In this document: positions 1-6,266 of the stretch, one piece after another
Layout of the letters: the number at the start of each line of letters is the position of its first letter
Position numbering within the stretch: position 1 is the stretch's first letter
Assembly: GCA_964403545.1 (NCBI GenBank)
Contig: CAYOGN010000116.1
Coordinates: 1-21,594, forward strand
Direction: 5' to 3'
Length of the DNA stretch: 21,594 nt
DNA from: VYFG01 sp964403545
GTDB lineage: Bacteria > Pseudomonadota > Gammaproteobacteria > Arenicellales > Poriferihabitantaceae
Position numbers and translations under genes: made by a program
The notes under the pieces: generated by a model
Told to the model about the DNA's origin: nothing
Database searches by the model: none
What the model saw: the letters and a program-made list of their open reading frames with translations, nothing else

Positions 1-21
1 CTATACAAGTCAATGCTCGTT

Positions 22-225
22 TTAACGTTTTGACCCCCGTTCCGCATGAGCGATATCCACCAACCGGTTAGCCAGTTCAGAATACTTTGCCTGGTACCCG
101 TCAAGATCGCTTCCCTGCTCTGGATGGTAGTATTCTTCAGATCTCACACCATCGGCGTGCTCTTTAGCCATAAATTGTTTTTGCATTTTCAGCATTTGTT
201 GAATTAACTGTTGTTTTTCATTCAT
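22..225 (-). CDS. Small conserved-looking helical protein (67 aa), unknown function
   Basis: A 67-residue, highly charged protein with no cysteine, signal peptide or membrane segment. The first 22 residues look helical and glutamine/lysine/methionine-rich (MNEKQQLIQQMLKMQKQF). A YYHPEQG turn near residues 32-38 follows, then a second helix (YSELANRLVDIAHAERGS). A clear Shine-Dalgarno AGGAG lies 8 bases before the ATG, which supports real translation. It is the last gene of a minus-strand unit and starts 42 bases after the DsrC-like gene, so it is probably co-transcribed. I have the impression of similar small proteins beside dsrC-type genes in other sulfur oxidisers, but I cannot name a family. 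Its size and two-helix plan suggest a binding partner rather than an enzyme. The coding call is fairly firm; the function is unknown. Confidence 0.75.
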   Translation of the reverse strand: MNEKQQLIQQMLKMQKQFMAKEHADGVRSEEYYHPEQGSDLDGYQAKYSELANRLVDIAHAERGSKR

Positions 226-267
226 AATATTTACTCCTGATCGTTGAATTTGTCTTTCGCAAGTGGA

Positions 268-609
268 TTAATAACCGCCTTTGCGCATACTTTCGGGTAA
301 TCCGGCAATCTGGCCAGCCTGCTTGCTCGGAGTACCGGGGAACAGGTCAAACAGGGTTGAAGCGCTAACTTTTTCGCCAGGCCACAACTTCCCCATGGCC
401 TTTGCCATCACACGATTATTCGGCTGATTGCCATTGTTTTCAAAGAATTCCTGGCGAAGATAATGGACAACGTCCCAATGGCGATCCGTCATGGTCAATC
501 CTCCTGCTTGCGCAATCGCCAGGCCCACGTCTTGGTTCCAGTCTTCCTGATTTTCCAGATAGCCGTTTTCATTCACTTCAATTGCCTTGTCATTAACAAT
601 AATGCTCAT
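268..609 (-). CDS. DsrC/TusE-family protein lacking both catalytic cysteines (RspA-type)
   Basis: A 113-residue DsrC-fold protein. It aligns along its length with the true DsrC at 7161-7493: GYLEN/GYLAN, EDWN/GDWN, MTDRHWDVVHYLR/MTDNHWEVVNFLR, LFPGTPSKQA/LFPYGPAKQA, and AGLPE/AGLPK. The family carries sulfur on a penultimate cysteine (CysA) and a second one ten or so residues earlier (CysB). Here CysB is Gly99 (KQAGQIAGLP) and CysA is Gly112 (the protein ends RKGGY). There is no cysteine anywhere, so it cannot form the DsrC trisulfide. Cysteine-free DsrC homologues have been grouped as RspA (regulatory sulfur-related proteins). DsrC has a helix-turn-helix-like core, so DNA binding or competition for DsrAB/DsrK docking is possible; both are inference. 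GGAG lies 7 bases before the ATG. It follows the Cas6-like gene by 70 bases. Confidence 0.9.
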   Translation of the reverse strand: MSIIVNDKAIEVNENGYLENQEDWNQDVGLAIAQAGGLTMTDRHWDVVHYLRQEFFENNGNQPNNRVMAKAMGKLWPGEKVSASTLFDLFPGTPSKQAGQIAGLPESMRKGGY

Positions 610-679
610 TTGTTGCTCCAGTTTTAAAAATAGATGATTTGATTTTTACTGCATCTGTACCGATTGATTGGAATGCCTT

Positions 680-1372
680 TTAGTCATCGTGTTGGCTGGT
701 ACCCACTGCCGCCAGGCTTTTATGGGGAAGGAAAACGCCACAACCCATGGTTCTTTCCGGGCCGAATCCGTGTTGCTGCAGGTAAATAGATTGCTCTAAA
801 TCCAGATCTGCCAGCAGAACGCTGCGGGCCAGTAGAATTCTGTCCGGGGTCATGACTGTGTGGCTCAGACCACATAGCATTTTGCTCACATTGATACCTT
901 GCTGATGTAATTTCTCAGCTATCCATCGGGTAAACTCCTGCTCGTCGTCGCTGTCGGTACAACATACCGAGCGAGAGAAGATTGTACGGGATGGAACCAG
1001 CGCTTTTTTCTGACAATCTCCAACCTTGATACTGTACCCCGCAATATCCAGCGTGGTGCCGCACAGTGCCCTCGCGTCATCGCATCGATGCTTGGGCAGA
1101 CGGAGGTGTAATCTGGATCGTCGGGATAGCAGTAGCAGGCTACCGGGTTGTTCTGGTGGACGGATCCAGCCGTTTCCTGATGCGGCGCCATGTATGGTAT
1201 GAATCGCCGCACAGGGTTCGTCCTTGAACCATGGCAGGTTGGCTGCAATGGCATGAGAGAGCGCCCAAGCGTGATCCACCGGTAATTCCCTGCATTCCAT
1301 TCGGAATGACAGATCGAGAATGTCATCCGGAACAATAAAGTCCCTGCTGTCGGGTTGTTCCTGCCACAACAT
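680..1372 (-). CDS. Cas6/Cmx6-like (subtype I-MYXAN Cas6 family) protein without CRISPR context
   Basis: A 230-residue protein that I recognise as the Cas6/Cmx6 type. After a 17-residue leader it has LSFRMECRELPVDHAWALSHAI (residues 21-42), the place of the family's LPxDHxxAL signature, with Asp33-His34. Then come a Gly-x-Gly-containing IHGAASGNGW stretch, the strand pair LLLLSRRSRLHLRLP (79-93), the AGYSIKVGD and LVPSRTIFSRSV segments (111-136), and a C-terminal glycine-rich loop GFGPERTMGCGVFLP (202-216) typical of Cas6 RAMP folds. Cas6 proteins bind and cut CRISPR repeat RNA. No repeat array and no other cas gene is visible in this window, so classic crRNA processing is not supported here. 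It starts 3 bases after the 236-residue gene ends, so it is translated as part of the sulfur-linked unit. Family assignment is fairly sure; the role is unknown. Confidence 0.75.
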   Translation of the reverse strand: MLWQEQPDSRDFIVPDDILDLSFRMECRELPVDHAWALSHAIAANLPWFKDEPCAAIHTIHGAASGNGWIRPPEQPGSLLLLSRRSRLHLRLPKHRCDDARALCGTTLDIAGYSIKVGDCQKKALVPSRTIFSRSVCCTDSDDEQEFTRWIAEKLHQQGINVSKMLCGLSHTVMTPDRILLARSVLLADLDLEQSIYLQQHGFGPERTMGCGVFLPHKSLAAVGTSQHDD

Positions 1373-1375
1373 GAG

Positions 1376-2086
1376 TCAGAATTCTTCCGCTATCATGGCT
1401 TGTAACGCACTGCGGTCAATCCACCATTGATCCTGTACCAGTACATCAATAATATTTCGCATTCTTATCAGAATTTTCTCCGGCTCATCCAGTTCCAGTC
1501 GCTTGAACCACAGATCAAATTCTTCCTGGGTGTGGGCATTGCCATGGCGTCGGGCAACCTGGTTGAGCATTTGACCCGCCGCCAAAGTGACATCATCATT
1601 GGTGTTTTCGCTGCCGCGCAGATTGACAACATATGCCGCCATGGCAGCCGCAACTGCGGCACCATCTGAATCTTCGGGAGTATCGTCGATAACATGCTGT
1701 AACTGGGAAACAGTGAGGGCTGGATCAAGGGGAAAGGTAATGCTCAGCCACAGGGCGTGACCCAGGGCAATCAGGGAATCTGGCTGGTTGCTACGAAATA
1801 ATGTATCACACACCGTTACTGCCTGCTGCCACTGTTGATGTTCGGCGTGGTATTTGAATGCGGGCCAGGCGTTGGCCCAGGCGGTCCGACCTTTGTCCAA
1901 CTCAATCTGGATTGAGGCCAGTTCATGGGCCAGAACCATCCGCTCGCCGGTTTCGCGTTCTGACAAAGCGTCCATTCGTTGTTGTATCTGGCCTGCCTTG
2001 CGCTCCAGCACCTCCAAAGAAACTTTGGCTTCATCCTGACTTTCGGCACCAAGATCGAATTGTATATTTGTCGGGTTATAGCTCAT
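1376..2086 (-). CDS. Uncharacterised helical protein (236 aa) with N-terminal coiled coil
   Basis: I do not recognise a named family. The protein is soluble and acidic, with one cysteine and no signal peptide. Residues about 15-75 form a likely coiled coil (SLEVLERKAGQIQQRMDALS, then more Glu/Leu/Gln-rich sequence). The rest is predicted all-helical with pairs that resemble TPR-like repeats: WANAWPAFKYHAEHQQWQQAV and later DSLIALGHALWLS, followed by GQMLNQVARRHGNAHTQEEF. This argues for a scaffold or adaptor. Its ATG overlaps the stop of the dioxygenase gene by four bases (ATGA), and the Cas6-like gene begins 3 bases after its own stop. That is tight translational coupling on both sides, so the three products are probably made together and may form a complex (inference). 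Confidence 0.8.
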   Translation of the reverse strand: MSYNPTNIQFDLGAESQDEAKVSLEVLERKAGQIQQRMDALSERETGERMVLAHELASIQIELDKGRTAWANAWPAFKYHAEHQQWQQAVTVCDTLFRSNQPDSLIALGHALWLSITFPLDPALTVSQLQHVIDDTPEDSDGAAVAAAMAAYVVNLRGSENTNDDVTLAAGQMLNQVARRHGNAHTQEEFDLWFKRLELDEPEKILIRMRNIIDVLVQDQWWIDRSALQAMIAEEF

Positions 2087-3114
2087 TGGGAGCGGCCCGG
2101 AGTGGGGCAGGTTGATGTGTCAGGGTAAATTTCAGTGTAGTCAGCCATTGTTGTATTTAACCTGTCACGAAAGCGAATTCTGAATAGACGGCGCCCGCAA
2201 TTCGTTTCGGACCCTGTTTCAGCGTTATCGTTGAATTCTTCACGGCAGTGCAAAATGTTATTGCAGATTACCCCCTGGCCCGGTTGCAGATTAATACCCA
2301 TAACCCATGGATTATCAAATGCAAGGATTGACTTGAAGAAGGATATTGCACTTGAGGTGCTGTGGTTACCTTGCCACTGAATGTTATGTTTCCGCTGGGT
2401 GTAACGGGTATATAGATGTCCGGTCAGTGGATCAGTACTGAAGACGGCACCGGTAAATGCAGGGCGAACTATTTTTCCATGTTCTATATTGGCTGGAATG
2501 GTCAGGCTCGCCGGGTGACATAGTGCTTCTGCCAAATCAGGATTCAGGTCACGCAGCAGGATATACGCTATTTCGGGGTCAAGCAAATAACTCCGTCCAC
2601 CCACATTCGCAGCTCTTTGGCAATGGAGTATAAAGGAGCGGACAAAGGATTTTCCTTCATTGTAGTAGCCGTCTGTATGCCAGTTAAGTTTATGATTTGT
2701 ATATGGAATATAGCGGTTTTTAGTGTCAGCATCGGAACTTTCGCCGGCATCGACTGCTATGGTTGTGATATTGTTATTACCAGCACCGGGATTTGAAATC
2801 GAATTGACCAATCCAAATTGACGGCAAATGGACTGGTAGCCAGTATCGAAGTCGGGCCGATCATTGCGGTATTGATAGATCGCGAAATTGTTGCTCGCAA
2901 TAATCTGCGAGAACTTTTCCCGTTCCGATCTGGATAGAGCATGAGGGTTGACAACCTCCACCAGACAATCTTCTGTTGCCGTTCTATATTGCTTCAGCCT
3001 GGTCTCTCTCCAGGCCAGATAAGGCGCCTGATCCATTTCCAGCACTGGCGATGACAGGGCTGGATAGTCGGGCCACTCCATTGCTGAGGACTGATTGTTA
3101 GCGGAGGATGACAC
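2083..3114 (-). CDS. TauD/TfdA-family Fe(II)/2-oxoglutarate-type dioxygenase
   Basis: 343 residues with the iron-binding facial triad of the TauD/TfdA family: His146 and Asp148 in NWHTDGYYN, and distal His289 in CNNILHCREEF. A basic stretch GRRLFRIRFRDRL (308-319) is in the place of the 2-oxoglutarate-binding arginine. Family members hydroxylate sulfonates, carnitine precursors, amino acids and others; the substrate cannot be read from the sequence. No sulfonate transporter accompanies it, and its partners are a Cas6-like and a DsrC-like protein, so simple taurine use is not favoured. The start is a GTG without a good Shine-Dalgarno; an in-frame ATG at 3081 is an alternative that removes 11 residues. 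It is the first gene of the minus-strand unit and is divergent from dsrA across a 304-base control region. Confidence 0.85.
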   Translation of the reverse strand: MSSSANNQSSAMEWPDYPALSSPVLEMDQAPYLAWRETRLKQYRTATEDCLVEVVNPHALSRSEREKFSQIIASNNFAIYQYRNDRPDFDTGYQSICRQFGLVNSISNPGAGNNNITTIAVDAGESSDADTKNRYIPYTNHKLNWHTDGYYNEGKSFVRSFILHCQRAANVGGRSYLLDPEIAYILLRDLNPDLAEALCHPASLTIPANIEHGKIVRPAFTGAVFSTDPLTGHLYTRYTQRKHNIQWQGNHSTSSAISFFKSILAFDNPWVMGINLQPGQGVICNNILHCREEFNDNAETGSETNCGRRLFRIRFRDRLNTTMADYTEIYPDTSTCPTPGRSQ

Positions 3115-3230
3115 TTGATTAAGGATATGGCTATGGGGTGCTCAAATTACCGATGAGGCGGCAAATTTTCATTGGAAAACTTATCGTCATTGACGGCTCA
3201 AATTCAGCCAGTCATCCATGATTTCGTCTA

Positions 3231-3246
3231 TACCCCTATCGGGATA
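3231..3246 (+). promoter_or_regulatory. Candidate NarL-type regulator site, copy 1 (upstream of dsrA)
   Basis: TACCCCTATCGGGATA is palindromic at 12 of 16 positions. Its left half, TACCCCT, fits the classical NarL heptamer TACYYMT, and the 7-2-7 layout fits NarL-family dimers. Close copies occur at 19224-19239 (minus strand, 14 of 16 identical) and 20782-20797 (13 of 16 identical), each in an intergenic region. A NarXL-like pair is encoded at the end of this dsr operon, so it is the natural candidate binder (inference). Confidence 0.5.
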
Positions 3247-3261
3247 AATTCTGGTTACCGG

Positions 3262-3277
3262 TTACCCTATATGGGAA
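3262..3277. promoter_or_regulatory. Related inverted repeat in the dsrA control region
   Basis: TTACCCTATATGGGAA is symmetric at 12 of 16 positions and centred 31 bases, about three helical turns, from the copy at 3231-3246. It is a weaker relative of that site (10 of 16 identical). Two same-face sites would be typical of cooperative regulator binding. It could also be fortuitous AT/GC symmetry. Confidence 0.35.
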
Positions 3278-3418
3278 CTAGAGTAATTGCCAGACATCGA
3301 TAGAATAACAGCCTTATTTCCAACCTTCCAAATTTGTCCGTTCTGGAGATGGTGGATGATCGAAAACCTTGTTGTGAAATTGAAAAAATTTGCTGAAAAA
3401 ATACCGGAGTAGCACATT

Positions 3419-4687
3419 ATGAGTGAAACCAAACATGATACACCCATGCTCGACGAACTGGAAAACGGCCCCTGGCCGAGCTTTATCTCCGGTATCAAAC
3501 GGCTCCGTGATGATCACCCCGACCAGAGAATCAACGGTGTAGCCAACGATTTACTGGGGCAGTTGGAGCATTCCTACGAAACCCGGAAGGGATACTGGAA
3601 AGGGGGGACGGTCAGTGTGTTTGGCTATGGCGGTGGCATTATTCCCAGATTTTCCGAGGTTGGCAAGCAGTTTCCGGATTCCAGGGAATTTCATACCCTG
3701 CGTGTACAGCCGCCAGCCGGCAACTACTACACCACAGACATTCTGCGTCAGCTCGGTGATAGTTGGGAGAAATGGGGTTCAGGCCTGGTAACCTTTCACG
3801 GCCAAACCGGGAATATCATGTTTATTGGAACCAGTACCGAGAACACCCAGCACTTTTTCGATGAAATAAATGATTACGGATTCGATCTTGGTGGTGCCGG
3901 ACCCTGCGTAAGAACCGCAATGTCCTGCATAGGTTCTGCCCGCTGCGAGCAATCTTGTACCAATGAACATCGATTACATCGGGAACTGGTTAATAATTTT
4001 ACCGACGACGTGCATCGACCAGCGCTGCCCTACAAATTCAAATTCAAGGTCTCCGGATGCCCCAATGACTGCATGAACTCCATTGAACGTGCAGATTTTG
4101 CGGTGATCGGTACCTGGCGTGACGAAATCAAGATCGATCAGGCTGAAGTGGCCAACTATGTCGGGGCCAAGGGTCGTCAGCATGTCATTGATAATGTCAT
4201 CACCCGTTGTCCGACGAAATGCATGACCCTGACCAATGAAGACAAGCTGGAGATTGAAGACCGTAATTGCGTTAAATGTATGCATTGCCTTAATGTTATG
4301 AATAAGGCGCTGTCTCCGGGGGATGACAAGGGCGTGACGCTTCTCATCGGCGGCAAGAGAACCCTGAAAATTGGTGATCTGATGGGCACCGTAGTGGTGC
4401 CGTTTATGAAACTGGATACTGATGAGGACTATGAGCGAATCGTCGAGATCGCTGAAGAGACCATCGATTTCTGGGCTGAAAACGGTCTGGAGCATGAACG
4501 CTGTGGTGAAATGATAGAGCGGATCGGTCTGGTTAACTATCTCGAAGGCATTGGCATCGATGTGGATCCAAATATGATTTCTCATCCCCGCGAAAGCTCA
4601 TACGTGCGTATGGATGGCTGGGATGAAGAGGCAGAAAAGTGGTTCGAGCGGCAACGTGAGGCGAAAGCTGCGAGCGCAGTTGGCTAA
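3419..4687 (+). CDS. dsrA: Reverse-type dissimilatory sulfite reductase, alpha subunit
   Basis: 422 residues, the usual DsrA length. It oxidises DsrC-bound persulfide sulfur to sulfite in the cytoplasm, as an alpha2-beta2 enzyme with DsrB. The sirohaem-[4Fe-4S] motif is intact: Cys170-x5-Cys176 (CIGSARCEQSC) and Cys214-x3-Cys218 (CPNDCMNS). A ferredoxin insert follows, with Cys264, Cys268, Cys284, Cys287 and Cys290 (CPTKC, then NCVKCMHC). The N-terminus LENGPWPSFISGIKRL is the typical DsrA start, and GGAG lies upstream of the ATG. Oxidative direction is inferred from linked dsrEFH and dsrL and the lack of dsrD. First gene of the long plus-strand dsr operon; dsrB follows after 51 bases that carry tandem duplications. 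Confidence 0.98.
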   Translation: MSETKHDTPMLDELENGPWPSFISGIKRLRDDHPDQRINGVANDLLGQLEHSYETRKGYWKGGTVSVFGYGGGIIPRFSEVGKQFPDSREFHTLRVQPPAGNYYTTDILRQLGDSWEKWGSGLVTFHGQTGNIMFIGTSTENTQHFFDEINDYGFDLGGAGPCVRTAMSCIGSARCEQSCTNEHRLHRELVNNFTDDVHRPALPYKFKFKVSGCPNDCMNSIERADFAVIGTWRDEIKIDQAEVANYVGAKGRQHVIDNVITRCPTKCMTLTNEDKLEIEDRNCVKCMHCLNVMNKALSPGDDKGVTLLIGGKRTLKIGDLMGTVVVPFMKLDTDEDYERIVEIAEETIDFWAENGLEHERCGEMIERIGLVNYLEGIGIDVDPNMISHPRESSYVRMDGWDEEAEKWFERQREAKAASAVG

Positions 4688-4726
4688 CAGTTGGCTAAAT
4701 CAATATAAAGGCTAAATCAATATAAA
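4677..4726 (+). repeat. Nested tandem duplications across the dsrA stop and dsrA-dsrB gap
   Basis: CAGTTGGCTAA occurs twice in tandem (4677-4687 and 4688-4698); the first copy contains the dsrA stop codon. A second perfect tandem pair, GGCTAAATCAATATAAA, occupies 4693-4709 and 4710-4726 and overlaps the first. Together they make almost all of the dsrA-dsrB spacer and place the dsrB ribosome site (AGAGAG) just downstream. They look like recent replication-slippage duplications. Confidence 0.9.
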
Positions 4727-4738
4727 AGAGAGCGAAAT

Positions 4739-5818
4739 ATGGTGTCGTTAGAAAATATGCGTAGGCCCATCGAATCGGGATGTCCGGATGGCATGCAATA
4801 TATGCACCCGGTGATGATCAAGAATTTCGGCCAATGGAAATATCATGAGCATCCGCGAGCTGGTGTACTGGTTCACTATTCTCACAGTGGCGACGCAATC
4901 TGGACGGTGAAGGCCGGAACCCAGAGAATTCTTGATGTTTATACGTTACGCAAACTATGTGATATTGGCGACGAATTCGCGGATGGACATATTCACTTCA
5001 CCATACGCAGCAATATAGAGTATATGGTGGCGGAAGAAGCCAAAGTTGAGCCCCTGATCGAGGCGCTGGAGAAAGAGGGCTTTGTGGTCGGTGGTACCGG
5101 CAACTCGGTTGCCTTTATTTCCCATACCCAGGGCTGGTTACACTGTGATATTCCCGGTACTGATGCATCCGGCGTGGTCAAGGCCATGATGGATGAATTG
5201 ATCGATGAATTCAAAAATTGCCGGATGCCAAACCGGGTCCACATCACGACCTCATGTTGTCAGATTAACTGCGGTGGTCAGGGCGATATTGCGATCAACA
5301 TTCAGCATACCAAACCACCCAAGATCAATCATGATCTGGTTGCCAATGTCTGCGAAAGACCCTCGGTCGTGGCACGCTGTCCGGTGGCGGCAATTCGTCC
5401 TGCCATGGTTAATGGCAAACCGAGTCTAGAGGTCGATGAGAAGAAATGTATTTGCTGCGGCGCCTGCTATCCACCTTGCCCGCCCATGCAAATTAATGAT
5501 CCGGAGCATTCCAAGCTGGCTATATGGGTTGGTGGAAATCATTCCAATGCACGTAGCAAACCCAGTTTCCAGAAACTGGTTGCCGGTGGTATTCCCAATA
5601 ACCCGCCGCGTTGGCCGGAGGCTACCGCAATTGTCAAACAAATCCTGAAGGCGTATCAAGATGATGCCAGGGACTGGGAGCGGGTCAATGACTGGATCGA
5701 TCGTATTGGTTGGCCCCGTTTCTTCGAACTCACCGGATTACCGTTCACCAAGTATCACATTGATAATTGGCGCGGTTCTCGCAAGAGTTTGAATTCGTCG
5801 GCTTATATCCGGCTGTAG
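4739..5818 (+). CDS. dsrB: Reverse-type dissimilatory sulfite reductase, beta subunit
   Basis: 359 residues, normal for DsrB. It carries the active sirohaem-[4Fe-4S] centre of the DsrAB enzyme, which DsrC docks against. Visible ligands are Cys136 (WLHCDIPG) and the CCx3C motif at Cys173-Cys174-Cys178 (TSCCQINCGG). The inserted ferredoxin domain has Cys237-x2-Cys240-x2-Cys243-x3-Cys247 (KKCICCGACYPPCPPM). The N-terminus ESGCPDGMQYMHPVMIKNFGQW region is typical of DsrB. The ATG is preceded by AGAGAGCG. dsrE begins 16 bases after the stop, consistent with one transcript. Confidence 0.98.
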   Translation: MVSLENMRRPIESGCPDGMQYMHPVMIKNFGQWKYHEHPRAGVLVHYSHSGDAIWTVKAGTQRILDVYTLRKLCDIGDEFADGHIHFTIRSNIEYMVAEEAKVEPLIEALEKEGFVVGGTGNSVAFISHTQGWLHCDIPGTDASGVVKAMMDELIDEFKNCRMPNRVHITTSCCQINCGGQGDIAINIQHTKPPKINHDLVANVCERPSVVARCPVAAIRPAMVNGKPSLEVDEKKCICCGACYPPCPPMQINDPEHSKLAIWVGGNHSNARSKPSFQKLVAGGIPNNPPRWPEATAIVKQILKAYQDDARDWERVNDWIDRIGWPRFFELTGLPFTKYHIDNWRGSRKSLNSSAYIRL

Positions 5819-5834
5819 GCAATAGAGTACTGAC

Positions 5835-6227
5835 ATGAAGTTTTCAGTATTGGTAAATGAAGGTCCGTATACCCATCAGGCCAGTGACAGCGCGTATCAT
5901 TTTACCCGCGCAGCATTGGAACTGGGCCACGATGTGATGCGTGTATTCTTCTATCACGATGGAGTCAACAACGGGACCCGATTAACTACACCGCCGCAGG
6001 ATGATCGACATATTACCAACCGTTGGACAGAACTTGCCAAACAACATGAGCTGGATCTGGTGGTATGCGTTGCTGCTGCTCAGCGCCGCGGGATAGTCGA
6101 TCAGGAAGAGGAAAAACGAAATGGCAAAGATGCGAACAATATCGCTGACGGCTTCCGTATTTCCGGACTTGGCCAGTTGATTGAAGCCGGCATCCAGTCG
6201 GACAGACTGGTTTCCTTTGGTGATTAA
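5835..6227 (+). CDS. dsrE: DsrE, sulfur-transfer subunit of DsrEFH (TusD homologue)
   Basis: 130 residues, with the DsrE sequence plan MKFSVLVNEGPYTHQASDSA and the sulfur-carrying cysteine in DLVVCVAAAQRRG, at residue 78, the same number as the active cysteine of A. vinosum DsrE. DsrE2F2H2 receives persulfide sulfur and hands it to DsrC. The presence of dsrEFH is a standard marker of dsr systems running in the oxidative direction. Cytoplasmic; no signal or membrane segment. Closely spaced between dsrB (16 bases) and dsrF (39 bases). Confidence 0.97.
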   Translation: MKFSVLVNEGPYTHQASDSAYHFTRAALELGHDVMRVFFYHDGVNNGTRLTTPPQDDRHITNRWTELAKQHELDLVVCVAAAQRRGIVDQEEEKRNGKDANNIADGFRISGLGQLIEAGIQSDRLVSFGD

Positions 6228-6266
6228 CCGTAGAAAGTAAAAAGTAATACTGAATCTGAACAAGTT

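Larger units (their letters stand above)
3115..3418. promoter_or_regulatory. Divergent control region between the dioxygenase unit and dsrA
   Basis: A 304-base gene-free region between two divergent operons. It holds a near-palindrome at 3231-3246 (TACCCCTATCGGGATA), a tandem GGTTACC repeat at 3253-3266, and a second inverted repeat at 3262-3277 (TTACCCTATATGGGAA). A possible -10 element TAGAAT lies at 3301-3306. No good -35 sits 17 bases upstream of it. The inverted repeat is centred about 43 bases before the start point that this -10 would give, which would suit an activator-dependent promoter. A TTGACG also occurs at 3190-3195 without a matching -10. The dsrA leader would be about 105 bases long. 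Promoter placement is inference; the repeats are seen directly. Confidence 0.55.

Noticed and set aside
680..1372. A CRISPR-Cas system around the Cas6-like gene
   Set aside because: No regularly spaced repeats and no other cas-like protein can be seen on either strand in the window.
3262..3517. Two minus-strand ORFs over the dsrA control region and 5' end
   Set aside because: No ribosome sites, poor protein character, and they cover the divergent promoter and the clear dsrA start.
3974..4585. 203-codon ORF antisense to dsrA
   Set aside because: dsrA is certain in the opposite frame; the antisense product has no recognisable domain or start signal.
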